A stretch of DNA of 64,000 nt from Bradyrhizobium macuxiense (GCF_007993935.1 NZ_VITY01000005.1:310001-374000), one strand, 5' to 3'; numbered from the stretch's first letter, positions 1 through 8,991 are shown. Notes: generated by a model from the letters alone, not told the origin. Numbers and translations: made by a program.

Positions 1-479
1 AAATCTACCAGACCGCCAGTCTGATCATCATCATGTGGGGCGTGTTGGTCTTCCTGGGCTACATCGCCAACTACACATGGCCGCCTCAGGGCTATGCGAT
101 CTGGGCCGTCGTCGATCTCGTCGGCATAGCAGGCTCAATCGCAATTGCCACGTTCAGCGGTACAGGTCCGGGGGCGGGCGCTTTCGCCATCCGCTTGCTG
201 ATGGCGTTCCTGCTCTTCATCGCATTCGGCATTTTCTGCTCGGTGGTGCTGGGCCATTTCGGACCGCGCCAGATGCTGGTGTTCTGGCCGGTTTTCACGA
301 TGCTGTTTTACGCGCTCGCCGGCCTGTGGTTCGGCTACGCCTTCATTGTGATCGCGCTCGGCAGCAGCGCCTTGATCGTGACCGCCTACTTCTACGCCGG
401 TCCGGCACTGCTGTTGTGGATGGCGCTGGTACATGGCGGCGCGCTCGTTCTCGGCGGGCTCTGGATGCGCCGGATCTGA
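1..479 (+). CDS. Multi-pass membrane protein, 5' end outside window
   Basis: The reading frame is open from base 3, ten codons before the first ATG at 33, and those codons already encode hydrophobic residues (ending LIII), so the true start is probably upstream of the window. About six hydrophobic segments follow with short charged turns, ending in WMRRI. I see no catalytic motif and assign no function. Its stop is 4 bases before the start of a small winged-helix regulator, so the two are probably one transcription unit; membrane protein plus small winged-helix regulator pairs are common in Proteobacteria. The family is not recognised. Confidence 0.75.
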   Translation, partial: IYQTASLIIIMWGVLVFLGYIANYTWPPQGYAIWAVVDLVGIAGSIAIATFSGTGPGAGAFAIRLLMAFLLFIAFGIFCSVVLGHFGPRQMLVFWPVFTMLFYALAGLWFGYAFIVIALGSSALIVTAYFYAGPALLLWMALVHGGALVLGGLWMRRI

Positions 480-483
480 CGCG

Positions 484-783
484 ATGGCCGACCTCGACGA
501 GATCATCCACCAGCCGCTGCGGCTGCGGATCATGGCGGCGCTCAACGCGCTGCCGGTTTCGACCGGGCTTGAATTCGCCAGGCTGAAGAAGCTGACCGGC
601 GCCACCGACGGCAATCTCGGCGCCCATATCGAGACGCTGGCGAGGGCCGGCTATGTCGCCGTCGACAAGGCGTTCGTCGGCAAGAAGCCGCAGACCACCG
701 TGACGGCGACCGCGGCCGGCCGTGGCGCCTTTGCCCGCCATGTCGCGACCCTGCAGGAGATCATCGCCGGCAAGCAGCCGTGA
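484..783 (+). CDS. Small winged-helix transcriptional regulator (HTH_34/ArsR-MarR type)
   Basis: A 99-residue protein that is essentially one winged-helix domain. IIHQPLRLRIMAAL is the first helix, the LKKLTGATDGNLGAHIETL stretch gives the recognition helices, and the basic FVGKKPQTTVTATAAG stretch is the wing. It resembles the winged-helix family typified by PF13601. The start at 484 was chosen over an in-frame ATG at 433 because the homologous core begins at MADLDEIIHQP and 484 follows the upstream stop directly. It probably regulates itself and the membrane protein before it. The effector is unknown. Confidence 0.8.
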   Translation: MADLDEIIHQPLRLRIMAALNALPVSTGLEFARLKKLTGATDGNLGAHIETLARAGYVAVDKAFVGKKPQTTVTATAAGRGAFARHVATLQEIIAGKQP

Positions 784-880
784 GGGGGAATGACGGGGGA
801 ATCGGCCCCGTCGCCCCTTGCGGGCCGGCGGGGATTCGTGCGACCGACACAGCTCTTACACCCTTTTGAGCCTGTACCTG

Positions 881-2158
881 ATGAACATCCTCCTGCTCGG
901 TTCCGGCGGCCGCGAACATGCGCTGGCGTGGAAGATCGCCGCATCCCCGCTGGTGACGAAACTCTGGTGCGCGCCGGGCAATGCCGGGATCGCGCGCGAG
1001 GCCGAATGCGTCGCACTCGATGTCGCCGACCATGCCGCGGTGATCGAATTCTGCCGGCGCAACGCGGTCGATCTGGTGGTGGTCGGTCCGGAGACGCCGC
1101 TGGCTGCCGGGATCGTCGACGATCTCGCTGATGTCGGCATCAAGGCGTTCGGGCCGAGCAAGCAGGCCGCGCAGCTCGAGGGCTCCAAGGGCTTCACGAA
1201 GGACCTCTGCAGCGAGTTCAGCATTCCGACCGGCGCCTATCGCCGCTTCGACAATGCGAGGGATGCGCTTGCCTACGTCCGTGCCCAGGGTGTGCCGATC
1301 GTCGTCAAGGCCGACGGGCTCGCCGCCGGCAAGGGCGTCGTGGTGGCGCAGACGCTGTCCGAGGCTGAGGCTGCCATTGCGATGATGTTCGAGGGTGCGT
1401 TCGGCTCGGCCGGCGCCGAGGTCGTGATCGAGGAATTCCTCTCGGGCCGCGAGATCAGCTTCTTCGCGCTGTGCGACGGCGAGACCGCGATCCCGCTCGC
1501 GACCGCGCAGGACCACAAGCGGGTGTTCGATCACGACAAGGGCCCGAACACCGGCGGCATGGGCGCCTATTCGCCGACGCCGTTCGTGACGCCCGAGGTC
1601 CACGACCAGATCATGATGCGGATCATCCTGCCGACGGTCGCCGGAATGAAGAGCCGCGGCATCCCGTTCAAGGGCGTGCTTTATGCCGGCGTGATGCTGA
1701 CCGCGCAGGGCCCAAAGCTGTTCGAATACAATGTCCGGTTCGGCGATCCTGAGTGCCAGGTGCTGATGCTGCGGATGATGTCGGACATCGTGCCGGCGCT
1801 GCTCGCCTCGATCGACGGGCAATTGAAGAACTTCGATCTGCGCTGGTACCCGGACCCGGCGCTGACGGTGGTGATGGCGGCCAAGGGCTATCCCGGCGAC
1901 TACATCAAGGGTACGCGGATCGACGGCCTCGATGACGCCGCCAAGGTCGACGGCGTCGAGATCTTCCACGCCGGCACGGTGGCGAAGGACGGCGCAATTC
2001 TCGCCAATGGCGGCCGCGTGCTGAACGTCTGCGCGATGGGCAAGACGGTCACCGAAGCGCGCGACCGCGCCTATCAGGCCGTCGATCGCATCAAATGGCC
2101 GGAAGGCTTCTGCCGCCGCGACATCGCCTGGCAGGCGGTGGAGACGGAGAAGGCCTAG
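881..2158 (+). CDS. purD: Phosphoribosylamine–glycine ligase (GAR synthetase)
   Basis: PurD catalyses ATP-dependent joining of glycine to 5-phosphoribosylamine in purine synthesis. The 425-residue protein has the N-terminal motif [12 protein letters not shown], the ATP-grasp glycine-rich loop [13 protein letters not shown] near residue 143, and the [12 protein letters not shown] and FNVRFGDPE-type ([11 protein letters not shown]) signatures of the family. Length is normal. The ATG at 881 is used because conserved sequence starts at [10 protein letters not shown]; a TTG 21 codons upstream would add unrelated residues. It lies 97 bases after the winged-helix gene, so probably has its own promoter. 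A palindromic repeat follows 8 bases after the stop. Confidence 0.97.
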   Translation: MNILLLGSGGREHALAWKIAASPLVTKLWCAPGNAGIAREAECVALDVADHAAVIEFCRRNAVDLVVVGPETPLAAGIVDDLADVGIKAFGPSKQAAQLEGSKGFTKDLCSEFSIPTGAYRRFDNARDALAYVRAQGVPIVVKADGLAAGKGVVVAQTLSEAEAAIAMMFEGAFGSAGAEVVIEEFLSGREISFFALCDGETAIPLATAQDHKRVFDHDKGPNTGGMGAYSPTPFVTPEVHDQIMMRIILPTVAGMKSRGIPFKGVLYAGVMLTAQGPKLFEYNVRFGDPECQVLMLRMMSDIVPALLASIDGQLKNFDLRWYPDPALTVVMAAKGYPGDYIKGTRIDGLDDAAKVDGVEIFHAGTVAKDGAILANGGRVLNVCAMGKTVTEARDRAYQAVDRIKWPEGFCRRDIAWQAVETEKA

Positions 2159-2166
2159 CTCACCGC

Positions 2167-2250
2167 GTCATTGCGAGGAGCGAAGCGACGAAGCAATCCA
2201 TCTATCCCCTGTGTGGAGGAGTGGATTGCTTCGCTTCGCTCGCAATGACG
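2167..2250. repeat. Palindromic intergenic repeat, family F1
   Basis: An imperfect inverted repeat whose arms begin cgtcattgcgag and end cgcaatgacg, with aagcaatcca/tggattgctt as the inner arm and about 20 bases of loop. It sits between the convergent ends of purD and the acyl-CoA dehydrogenase gene and could terminate both. A second copy is at 38321–38407. Confidence 0.85.
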
Positions 2251-2255
2251 ATTAA

Positions 2256-3488
2256 CTACAGCAAGTCCCCGCCCGCCGCGCTGGCCGTGGTGCCGTGCTC
2301 GCGGAACGCCTTGATGACGTTCTTGCCGATCTTCCACTTGTGCACTTCATCCGGGCCGTCGACCAGCCGCTGCGAGCGCACCTGGGTGTACCATTTCGCC
2401 AGCGGCGTATCCTGGCTGAAGCCGAGTGCGCCGTGCAGCTGGATCGCGGTGTCGATCACCTTGTGCACCATGTGGGCGTGGAAGATTTTCGCAATCGAGT
2501 TTTCCTGGCGGATGTCGAGGCCCTTCTCGGCCTTGTAGGCGATGTGAAGCAGCATCAGCCGGCCGATATAGAGCTCGCTGGCGCAATCGGCGAGCATGAA
2601 CTGCACCGCCTGGCGATCGGCCAAGAGCTGGCCGAAGGTCGAGCGCTTGGTGACGTGGGCTGCCGCCATGTCGAGCGCGCGCTGCGCCTTGGCGACGTTG
2701 TGCATGCCGTGGCGGAGCCGGCCGTAGGCGAGGCGATGCTGGCCCATGTTGAAGCCGTTGCCCTCGCCGCCGAGCAGGTTGTCGGCGGGCACTTTCAGAT
2801 CCTTGATCTCGATCTCGGAGTGGCCGCCATGGATCACGTCGTCGTGCGGCCCCTCGATCGCCATGTTGGCGACGTTGCGCTTGATGCGGTAGCCGGGGTT
2901 GGGCAGCTCGACGATGAAGGTCGAGTATTGCTTGTGGCGCGGCGCGTTCGGATCGGTCTTTGCCATGACCAGCGCCATATCGGCGACGCTCGCCGACGAG
3001 GAGAACCATTTCTCGCCGTTGAGGATGTAGTTCTCGTTGCCGTCCTTCACCGCCGTGGTCTGCATGCCGGTGGCATCGGCGCCGGCGGCCTTTTCGGTCA
3101 TCGAGAAGCAGATGCGCTTCTCGCCATTCAGCAGGGGCTTGAGGAATTTTTCCTTCTGGTACTCGGTGCCGTGCGCCAGGATCGTCATCATCGAGGCGTC
3201 GTCCGGTCCCTGCGTGTTCATCGAGAGCGCGCCGAGCATGCTCTCGCCGAGCTCCATCTGCACCAGCGCATTGGCGAGCGGGCCGAGGCCCATACCGCCA
3301 TACTCCTTCGGCACGAAGGGGCACCACAGGCCCTGCGCGCGGGCCTTCTTTCGCAGCGGTCCCAGCACCTCGGCAAGCGGCTTGGTGTCGAGTTCCTTTT
3401 CCGCCGGAATGCACTCGTCGTGCACGAATTTGCGAACCTTCTCGCGGATCGCCTTGGCCTCGGCGGGAATCTCAAAATCGATCGACAT
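2256..3488 (-). CDS. Acyl-CoA dehydrogenase family protein (ACAD10/11-like)
   Basis: A 410-residue flavoprotein of the acyl-CoA dehydrogenase superfamily, expected to oxidise an acyl-CoA and pass electrons to ETF. Visible features are an N-terminal helical domain ([19 protein letters not shown]), the FAD/substrate stretch around [16 protein letters not shown], the C-terminal helix ending [18 protein letters not shown], and the late DGPDEVHKW motif typical of the ACAD10/11-like branch. Substrate cannot be read from sequence. The start at 3488 is preceded by GAGGAAG at good spacing; an in-frame ATG 6 codons upstream lacks this. It is divergent from the hydrolase gene at 3604, so the 115 bases between them hold both promoters. 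Confidence 0.9.
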   Translation of the reverse strand: MSIDFEIPAEAKAIREKVRKFVHDECIPAEKELDTKPLAEVLGPLRKKARAQGLWCPFVPKEYGGMGLGPLANALVQMELGESMLGALSMNTQGPDDASMMTILAHGTEYQKEKFLKPLLNGEKRICFSMTEKAAGADATGMQTTAVKDGNENYILNGEKWFSSSASVADMALVMAKTDPNAPRHKQYSTFIVELPNPGYRIKRNVANMAIEGPHDDVIHGGHSEIEIKDLKVPADNLLGGEGNGFNMGQHRLAYGRLRHGMHNVAKAQRALDMAAAHVTKRSTFGQLLADRQAVQFMLADCASELYIGRLMLLHIAYKAEKGLDIRQENSIAKIFHAHMVHKVIDTAIQLHGALGFSQDTPLAKWYTQVRSQRLVDGPDEVHKWKIGKNVIKAFREHGTTASAAGGDLL

Positions 3489-3603
3489 GGCACTTCCTCG
3501 TTTCATGTTGTTGTTGGCAGGACCTCAGGATGGCATAAACCAGGCCAGCGGCAACGCCGAACAAAGTTTGAAGCACGGCGCACGCGGCCGGGAGGAGCTA
3601 CCG

Positions 3604-4509
3604 ATGCCTGATCTCGCTGATCTTTTTCCCGGCTATGAGTCGAAATGGATCAACACCTCGCAGGGCCGCATCTTCGCCCGCGTCGGCGGCAAGGGGCCGC
3701 CCTTGCTGCTGCTGCACGGCTTCTCCTCGACGCATGTGATGTGGCACACCGTTGCGCCGAAACTCGACGACAGCTTCACGCTGATCATCGCCGACCTGCC
3801 GGGCTACGGCTGGTCCGACATGCCCGAGAGCGACAAGGATCACACCCCCTATACCAAGCGCGCCTGGGCGAAGACCATGGTCGAGGCGATGGAGCAGCTC
3901 GGCCATGTGCATTTCGCGCTCGCCGGCCACGATCGCGGCGGCCGGGTGTCATACCGGCTCGCGCTCGATCATCCCGGCCGGCTGTCGAAGCTCGCGGTGC
4001 TCGATATCGCGCCGACCTATGATTACTGGCAGAAGCTCAATCGCCTGTCGGCGCTGAAGATCTACCATTGGGCGTTCCTGGCGCAGCCCTATCCATTGCC
4101 GGAGACGCTGATCTCGGGCAATGGCGAATTCTTCCTCAAGCAGAAGATGGCGAGCCAGACCCGGACCAAGACGCTGGATGCGATCGATCCGCGTGCGCTC
4201 GAGCATTACCTCGCGCCATTCCGCGATCCCGCGCGGATCCACGCGATGTGCGAGGACTACCGCGCCGGTGCCTATGCCGATTATGAGATCGACAAGGCCG
4301 ATGTCGAGGCCGGCAACAAGATCACGATCCCGATGCTGGCACTGTGGGGCGATGCCGGTGTCGCCAGCGCGGCGACGACACCGCTCGACACCTGGAAGAA
4401 TTGGGCCACCAATGTCAGCGGCGCGCCGGTGGCGTCAGGACATTTCCTCCCCGAGGAAGCGCCGGACGCGACGGCGAAGCTGCTGCGGGAGTTTTTCCTG
4501 GCGGGGTAA
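3604..4509 (+). CDS. Alpha/beta hydrolase, probable fluoroacetate dehalogenase
   Basis: A 301-residue alpha/beta hydrolase very like the Rhodopseudomonas palustris fluoroacetate dehalogenase (RPA1163) as I remember it. The expected residues fall at identical numbers: nucleophile Asp110 and carboxylate-binding Arg111/Arg114 in GHDRGGR, acid Asp134 in LAVLDIAP, halide pocket His155–Trp156 and Tyr219, and base His280 in ASGHFLPEE. Family enzymes hydrolyse fluoro- or chloroacetate to glycolate. Residue 185 is Gln where I recall Trp in RPA1163, and residues 41–42 are Ser-Ser instead of Pro-Gln, so substrate range may differ. A Shine-Dalgarno-like GGAGG lies just before the ATG. It is divergent from the acyl-CoA dehydrogenase gene. 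Confidence 0.88.
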   Translation: MPDLADLFPGYESKWINTSQGRIFARVGGKGPPLLLLHGFSSTHVMWHTVAPKLDDSFTLIIADLPGYGWSDMPESDKDHTPYTKRAWAKTMVEAMEQLGHVHFALAGHDRGGRVSYRLALDHPGRLSKLAVLDIAPTYDYWQKLNRLSALKIYHWAFLAQPYPLPETLISGNGEFFLKQKMASQTRTKTLDAIDPRALEHYLAPFRDPARIHAMCEDYRAGAYADYEIDKADVEAGNKITIPMLALWGDAGVASAATTPLDTWKNWATNVSGAPVASGHFLPEEAPDATAKLLREFFLAG

Positions 4510-4522
4510 CCTCGCGCTTGCA

Positions 4523-4654
4523 CCGTCATCCTGAGGAGCGCGCTCTTGCGCGCGTCTCGAAGGATGCACGGCCCGGCCGGTGGCCGTCGATCCTTCGAGA
4601 CGCGCTACGCGCTCCTCCAGCGACAAAGGCGAAGCCTTTGCGCGGGGATGACGG
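4523..4654. repeat. Palindromic intergenic repeat, family F2
   Basis: The arms are of the type ccgtcatcctgaggagcgcg and gatccttcgagacgcgct, the latter completed by ctcctccag and a terminal ggatgacgg. A small internal hairpin (aaaggcgaagccttt) lies in the right half. A related copy is at 48485–48577, and a short degenerate relative at about 23700–23737. Confidence 0.8.
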
Positions 4655-4675
4655 GGATACCTTGCTGCCCGCTTC

Positions 4676-4757
4676 GTAGCCCGGATGGAGCGAAGCGAAA
4701 TCCGGGACGGTCTCCGCGGATGGGCTCCCGGATTACGCTGCGCTCCATCCGGGCTGC
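4676..4757. repeat. Palindromic intergenic repeat, family F3
   Basis: Inverted repeat with arms gtagcccggatggagcgaag and the reverse-complementary cgctccatccgggctgc, directly after the F2 element. The two together fill the gap between the convergent hydrolase and tadA genes, so they may act as a bidirectional terminator. Confidence 0.8.
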
Positions 4758-4764
4758 GGCTTCG

Positions 4765-5211
4765 TCACCGCCGCTCCCTGAAGAACTCGCGCAGCAGCGT
4801 CGCCGCTTCGGTCTCTCCCACCGCGCCGTAGACCTCCGGCACGTGGTGGCAGGTCGGCTGCGCGAAGAACCGCACGCCGGACTCGACCGCGCCGCCCTTG
4901 GGGTCGGCGGCGCCGTAATACAGCCGGCGGATGCGGGCAAAGGAGATCGCGCCGGCGCACATGGTGCAGGGCTCGAGGGTGACATAGAGGTCGCAATCGA
5001 CCAGCCGTTCGCTGCCGATGGCGTCGGCGGCCTGCCGGATCGCCAGGATCTCGGCGTGCGCGGTGGGGTCGCGGTCGGTCAATGTCCGGTTGCCGGCGGT
5101 GGCGATCACCTCATAGCCCCGCACGATGACGCATCCGATCGGAACTTCGCCCGATTTTCCGGCATTTTCGGCCGTTTTCAGCGCCAAATCCATGAAAGAG
5201 GGGGCCGACAT
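4765..5211 (-). CDS. tadA: tRNA(adenine-34) deaminase
   Basis: TadA converts A34 to inosine in the tRNA-Arg(ACG) anticodon. The 148-residue protein has the cytidine-deaminase-fold zinc site: His52 and catalytic Glu54 in AHAEILAIRQA, and Cys82/Cys85 in PCTMCAGA, followed by RIRRLYYGAADPKGGA. Length is normal. The start at 5211 gives a natural N-terminus (MSAPSFMDLALK); the longer open frame upstream is not conserved-looking. It is divergent from the pseudouridine synthase gene at 5356. A general nucleoside or guanine deaminase is possible but less likely given the motif context. Confidence 0.9.
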   Translation of the reverse strand: MSAPSFMDLALKTAENAGKSGEVPIGCVIVRGYEVIATAGNRTLTDRDPTAHAEILAIRQAADAIGSERLVDCDLYVTLEPCTMCAGAISFARIRRLYYGAADPKGGAVESGVRFFAQPTCHHVPEVYGAVGETEAATLLREFFRERR

Positions 5212-5355
5212 GCCTCGTATCATCCGAAGAAACCTGCTAGTAGCTTCGCCTTCAGCAAAAGTGGATGCCGGTTTTGCGTCAAGCGCGCTGCCAACGGGGC
5301 GCGCACGACCCGGTTGGCCCTTGCACCCCAATTGAACGCCCAGGCGAGAACATTC

Positions 5356-7428
5356 ATGCCCCGCGATAGCGACAAACACAACGATTCCCGCGGCCGGCGT
5401 GATCGGCCGGGCGGTGGCCGAGACCGCGCCAGCGGCGGCAAAGGCCGCTCCGGCGCCGCGCGTGCACCGGACAAGAAATTCGCCAAGCGCGGCTTTGCCG
5501 GCAAGGACTTCGCCGGTAAGGGCGATGGCGACAAGCGGCCTTATCGCGGCGACCGCGAAGACCGTCCGCCGCGCCGCGATTTCGGCGACAAGCCCAGATT
5601 CAGCCGTGACGATCGTCCCCGTGGCGACCGGCCGTTCCGCGATCGGCCGGCGCGCGATGGCGAGGGCGGCAAGCGTCCGTTCAAGCCGCGCGGCGAGCGC
5701 CGCGATTTTGACGCAGGCGATCGTCCGCAGCGTGGTCCGCGGTCGGAAGGCCGGTCATCCGATCGCAAGTTCGGTGAAAAGCGGTCCTTTGGCGATCGCG
5801 AGAAGCGTCCCTATACGCCGCGCGGCGAGCGTGACGGCGAGAAGCGTTCCTTTGCGCCGCGCGGTGAGCGCGCCGAGCGCAAGTTCGACGACCGGAAGTT
5901 TTCGCGCGGCGATCGCGACAAGGGTTCGTTCCGCGACAAGGGCGAGGGCCGTCCGTTCCGCCGCCGCGAGGATGGCGATGCACCGCGCCGCGATTTCGGC
6001 GATCGGCCGCGCTTCAAGCGCGACCGCGACTTCGAGGGCCGCGACCGCAGTGACGAGAAGCCCTGGCAGAAGCGCGACCGCAAACCGCGCGACGATCGTG
6101 GCGGTGACGAGCGTCCGCGCTTTTCGCGATCGCGCGACGATCGCGGTGGCGATGAGCGTCCGCGGTTCTCCAGGTCCCGCGACGATCGTGAACAGGGCGA
6201 TCGTCCGAAGTTCAGCCGGCCGCGCTGGAAACAGGATGAAGACGGCGGTGATCGCCGTGACAGCCGCCGCCGCGAGCGACCGGAAGGCCGCACCGACTGG
6301 CAGGAGCATCCGCGCAGCGAGGGTCGCTTCTCCGACCGGCCGCGCCGCGACAACGAGGATGACAGCAGGATCTTCACGAAGCGCCCGGCGTTCGGCGGCC
6401 GCGGTGCCTATCGCGAGCGCACCTCAGACGATCGCCGCGAGCGTCCCGAGCCGAAGCCGAAGAAATCAGGCGAGCGCATCGCCAAGGTATTGGCGCGCGC
6501 CGGCCTCGCCTCGCGCCGCGATGCCGAGGAGATCGTCACGCAGGGGCGCGTCACGGTCAACGGACGTGTGATCAACTCGCCGGCGCTCGACATCACCGAC
6601 AACGATGTCGTGGCGGTCGACGGCAAGCCGTTGCCGCCGCGCGAGCGGACGCGGCTGTTCATGTATCACAAGCCGCGCGGGCTGATGACGACGCATGCCG
6701 ATCCCGACGGACGGCCGACCGTGTTCGACAATCTGCCCGAGGGCCTGCCGCGCCTGATCTCGATCGGCCGGCTCGACTTCAACACCGAGGGCCTGCTGCT
6801 GCTGACGAATGACGGCGGGCTGGCGCGGACGCTGGAGCATCCCGACACCGGTTGGCTGCGCCGCTATCGCGTGCGCGCGCATGGCGAGGTGACGCAGGCG
6901 CAGCTCGATCAGCTCAAGGACGGCGTCGAGGTCGATGGTGTCAAATACGGACCGATCGATGCGACGCTGGAGCGCGACCAGAGCTCTAACGTCTGGGTGG
7001 TGTTCGCGATCCGCGAGGGCAAGAACCGCGAGGTGCGCAACGTGATGGCGCATCTCGGGCTCGAGGTGAACCGACTGATCCGGATCTCCTACGGGCCGTT
7101 CCAGCTCGCCGAGCTCGAGGAGGGCAAGGTCGAGGAGGTCAAGACGCGGGTGCTGCGCGAGCAGCTCGGCGAGAAGATCGCCAAGATCGCCGGTGCCGAC
7201 TTCACGCGGCCGGAGCAGCGTGACGCTGGCGACGATGCCCCCGCGAAGAAGCCGAAGGCCAAGCGCGAAACCATCAACGACCGCAAGGGTCGCCGCGTGC
7301 TGGTGCAGCGTACCGGCAGCGAGGAAGCCCGTGCCCGCAACGAGGACGAGGCCAACGGCTACGGCCCGCCGCGCCGTCCCAAGCGCGGCTATCACGGCAA
7401 GCGCGATTTCAAGCCGCAGGACGAGTAA
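5356..7428 (+). CDS. RluB/RsuA-family rRNA pseudouridine synthase with ~370-residue Arg/Asp-rich N-terminal tail
   Basis: A 690-residue protein. Residues about 1–370 are low complexity, rich in Arg, Asp, Gly, Lys, Phe and Pro, with repeated units such as GDRPRFSR-like blocks and an almost exact 15-residue tandem repeat DDRGGDERPRFSRSR near nt 6094–6190. An S4 RNA-binding domain starts near residue 371 (GERIAKVLARAGLASRRDAE). The catalytic domain follows, with Asp474 in GRLDFNTEGLLLL, and a basic tail (KAKRETINDRKGRRVLVQR). Family members isomerise a uridine in 23S or 16S rRNA. RluB enzymes are typically 250–350 residues, so the tail is the oddity; it is presumably disordered and RNA-binding. 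ATG 5356 begins the typical MPRDSDKHND tail. rsmD follows after 6 bases, so they are likely co-transcribed. Confidence 0.9.
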   Translation: MPRDSDKHNDSRGRRDRPGGGRDRASGGKGRSGAARAPDKKFAKRGFAGKDFAGKGDGDKRPYRGDREDRPPRRDFGDKPRFSRDDRPRGDRPFRDRPARDGEGGKRPFKPRGERRDFDAGDRPQRGPRSEGRSSDRKFGEKRSFGDREKRPYTPRGERDGEKRSFAPRGERAERKFDDRKFSRGDRDKGSFRDKGEGRPFRRREDGDAPRRDFGDRPRFKRDRDFEGRDRSDEKPWQKRDRKPRDDRGGDERPRFSRSRDDRGGDERPRFSRSRDDREQGDRPKFSRPRWKQDEDGGDRRDSRRRERPEGRTDWQEHPRSEGRFSDRPRRDNEDDSRIFTKRPAFGGRGAYRERTSDDRRERPEPKPKKSGERIAKVLARAGLASRRDAEEIVTQGRVTVNGRVINSPALDITDNDVVAVDGKPLPPRERTRLFMYHKPRGLMTTHADPDGRPTVFDNLPEGLPRLISIGRLDFNTEGLLLLTNDGGLARTLEHPDTGWLRRYRVRAHGEVTQAQLDQLKDGVEVDGVKYGPIDATLERDQSSNVWVVFAIREGKNREVRNVMAHLGLEVNRLIRISYGPFQLAELEEGKVEEVKTRVLREQLGEKIAKIAGADFTRPEQRDAGDDAPAKKPKAKRETINDRKGRRVLVQRTGSEEARARNEDEANGYGPPRRPKRGYHGKRDFKPQDE

Positions 7429-7434
7429 ACGTCG

Positions 7435-7992
7435 ATGCGGGTCGTCGGGGGCAGGCTGAAGGGCCGCAATCTCGCGTCGCCCTCGGGCCGCGAGATCCGG
7501 CCGACCGCGGATCGCTTGCGCGAGTCCGTGTTCAACATCCTGGTCCACGCCTACGATAATCCGATCGAGGACGCCCGCGTGCTCGATCTGTTTGCCGGCA
7601 CCGGCGCGCTCGGCATCGAAGCGGCCTCGCGCGGCGCAAAGTTCACGCTGTTCGTCGACAACGGCGCCGAGGCGCGGGCGCTGCTGCGCAACAATGTCGA
7701 GTCGCTCGGCCTCGGCGGGACCACCAAGGTCTATCGCCGCGATGCCACCGACCTCGGGCCGGCGCATCCGGTCGAGCCGTTCTCGCTGGTGTTTCTCGAT
7801 CCGCCCTACGGCAAGGGCCTCGCCGACAAGGCGCTGGCCTCATTGCGTGACGGCGGCTGGCTGACGCCGGGCGCGCTGCTGGTGGTGGAGGAGGCCAAGG
7901 CCGCGGCGTTCGCGGCGCCCGACGGCTTTGAGGAGCTCGAGCGGCGGGCCTATGACGACACGGAATTCGTCTTCCTTCGCGAAAAAGTGTAG
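7435..7992 (+). CDS. rsmD: 16S rRNA (guanine-966-N2)-methyltransferase
   Basis: RsmD methylates G966 of 16S rRNA using SAM. The 185-residue protein starts with MRVVGGRLKGRNL and IRPTADRLRESVFNIL, both family hallmarks, then SAM motif I DLFAGTGALGIEA (residues 51–63) and the catalytic LDPPYGKGL (DPPY at 122–125). Length is normal. It starts 6 bases after the pseudouridine synthase gene, giving a two-gene rRNA-modification operon. Confidence 0.95.
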   Translation: MRVVGGRLKGRNLASPSGREIRPTADRLRESVFNILVHAYDNPIEDARVLDLFAGTGALGIEAASRGAKFTLFVDNGAEARALLRNNVESLGLGGTTKVYRRDATDLGPAHPVEPFSLVFLDPPYGKGLADKALASLRDGGWLTPGALLVVEEAKAAAFAAPDGFEELERRAYDDTEFVFLREKV

Positions 7993-8109
7993 GGCGCACC
8001 GGCCTCCCTCGACCTTATGCTGCGCCACGGTGGAGATTGTCATCGGGCTCGGACCGGTTGGACTATTCCACCTTACGACGGACCAATCACGGCTTTCGGA
8101 GCGTGAACC

Positions 8110-8724
8110 ATGGCCGATACTCTCGCCGGGCTCGCAGTTCAGCTGGAGACGCGCGTCAAGGCGTTGCGCGGCGCGGGCGATGACACCGCGCTGCTTGCGG
8201 CGGCGCGTGACGCCGCCGACCAGATCGGGCGCCGTCGCGGCGCGCTCGATGCCGACGCGCACGAAGCGCTCGGGATGATTCAGCGGATGACATTCAACGC
8301 CGCGGCCGATTGCTGGCCGGGCTGGGGTGTTTCGGACAAGCCGATCGATCCGGCTCACCTGCTGGCGGCGCGCGACCTTGCCGAGCACTCGCTGGATCTT
8401 GTGCAGGAGCTGGAGCTTGGACCGGCGCGGCTCGGAACGGGCGCCTGGCTGGTCGGCGCCTTCGACCTGGCGCTTGGCCGCTATGACGAGGCGATCGACA
8501 TCTTTCGCGGCGCGCGTCAGAACTATGCCGCCGCGCGCGCACCCGGCCTGGTGCTGCTGACGGACGGCTATGTCGCGATCGCACGGCAATTGGCCGGGGA
8601 CCGGACTTCATCCGACGATCAAGGTCTCGTTCAAGTCTGCGAGCGGATCGCGGCAGGCGGGTTCGAGCACGGCGACGAATGGATCGCGCAGCTGCGCACG
8701 GCGTTGGAGGTCTTCACGCGGTAA
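8110..8724 (+). CDS. Conserved hypothetical protein, helical repeat (TPR-like)
   Basis: A 204-residue, Ala- and Leu-rich, largely helical cytosolic protein without signal peptide or membrane segment. Residues about 95–150 (WLVGAFDLALGRYDEAIDIF and following) look like a tetratricopeptide-type helical pair. I do not recognise the family and see no catalytic motif. The ATG at 8110 follows a purine-rich GGAGCGTGAACC stretch. It stands alone, 117 bases after rsmD, and ends just before a perfect 30-bp inverted repeat. Confidence 0.7.
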   Translation: MADTLAGLAVQLETRVKALRGAGDDTALLAAARDAADQIGRRRGALDADAHEALGMIQRMTFNAAADCWPGWGVSDKPIDPAHLLAARDLAEHSLDLVQELELGPARLGTGAWLVGAFDLALGRYDEAIDIFRGARQNYAAARAPGLVLLTDGYVAIARQLAGDRTSSDDQGLVQVCERIAAGGFEHGDEWIAQLRTALEVFTR

Positions 8725-8730
8725 GAACTT

Positions 8731-8815
8731 GTAGGATGGGTGGAGCGCAGCGATACCCATCGTCGTGCCGCGCGGACGGAAATTGATGGGTATCGCTGCG
8801 CTCCACCCATCCTAC
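8731..8815. repeat. Perfect 30-bp inverted repeat
   Basis: Bases 8731–8760 (starting gtaggatgggtggagcgcag) are exactly reverse-complementary to 8786–8815, with a 25-base spacer. It begins 6 bases after the stop of the upstream gene and could terminate transcription. It resembles intergenic MITE-like palindromes of Bradyrhizobiaceae. Confidence 0.9.
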
Positions 8816-8824
8816 GGCCGACCT

Positions 8825-8991
8825 GTCGTCCCTGCGAAAGCAGGGACCCATAACCACAGATGCGCAGCGTGGAAGCGAGCTGCGGCCCCAGCTTCTCTCA
8901 AACCAGACATTGGTGGCTATGGGTCCCAGGTCGCGCGTAGCCTGTCATCGAGCGGCGCTTCGCGCCGACCCGTTGGCTTGCCCGGGACGAC
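8825..8991. repeat. Palindromic intergenic repeat, family F4 (degenerate copy)
   Basis: It starts gtcgtccctgcgaaagcagg followed by gacccataaccac, has the inner agcttct and ggtggctatgggtccc segments, and ends cccgggacgac, with an extra insertion in the right arm. Better copies are at 20349–20491, 47900–48018, 49458–49583, 52394–52517 and 62728–62848. Confidence 0.75.

Noticed and set aside
761-1969. Long open frame opposite purD (402 codons)
   Set aside because: Arg/His/Glu-rich composition typical of a GC-rich antisense shadow; purD has complete motifs over the same bases.
6091-6200. Short direct repeats that could suggest a CRISPR array
   Set aside because: They are in-frame repeats of a protein tail, with no uniform spacers, and encode DDRGGDERPRFSRSR units of the pseudouridine synthase.
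8825-8991. F4 repeats as insertion sequences
   Set aside because: They are only about 120 bases, carry no transposase or target duplication that I can see, and are better described as palindromic intergenic repeats.
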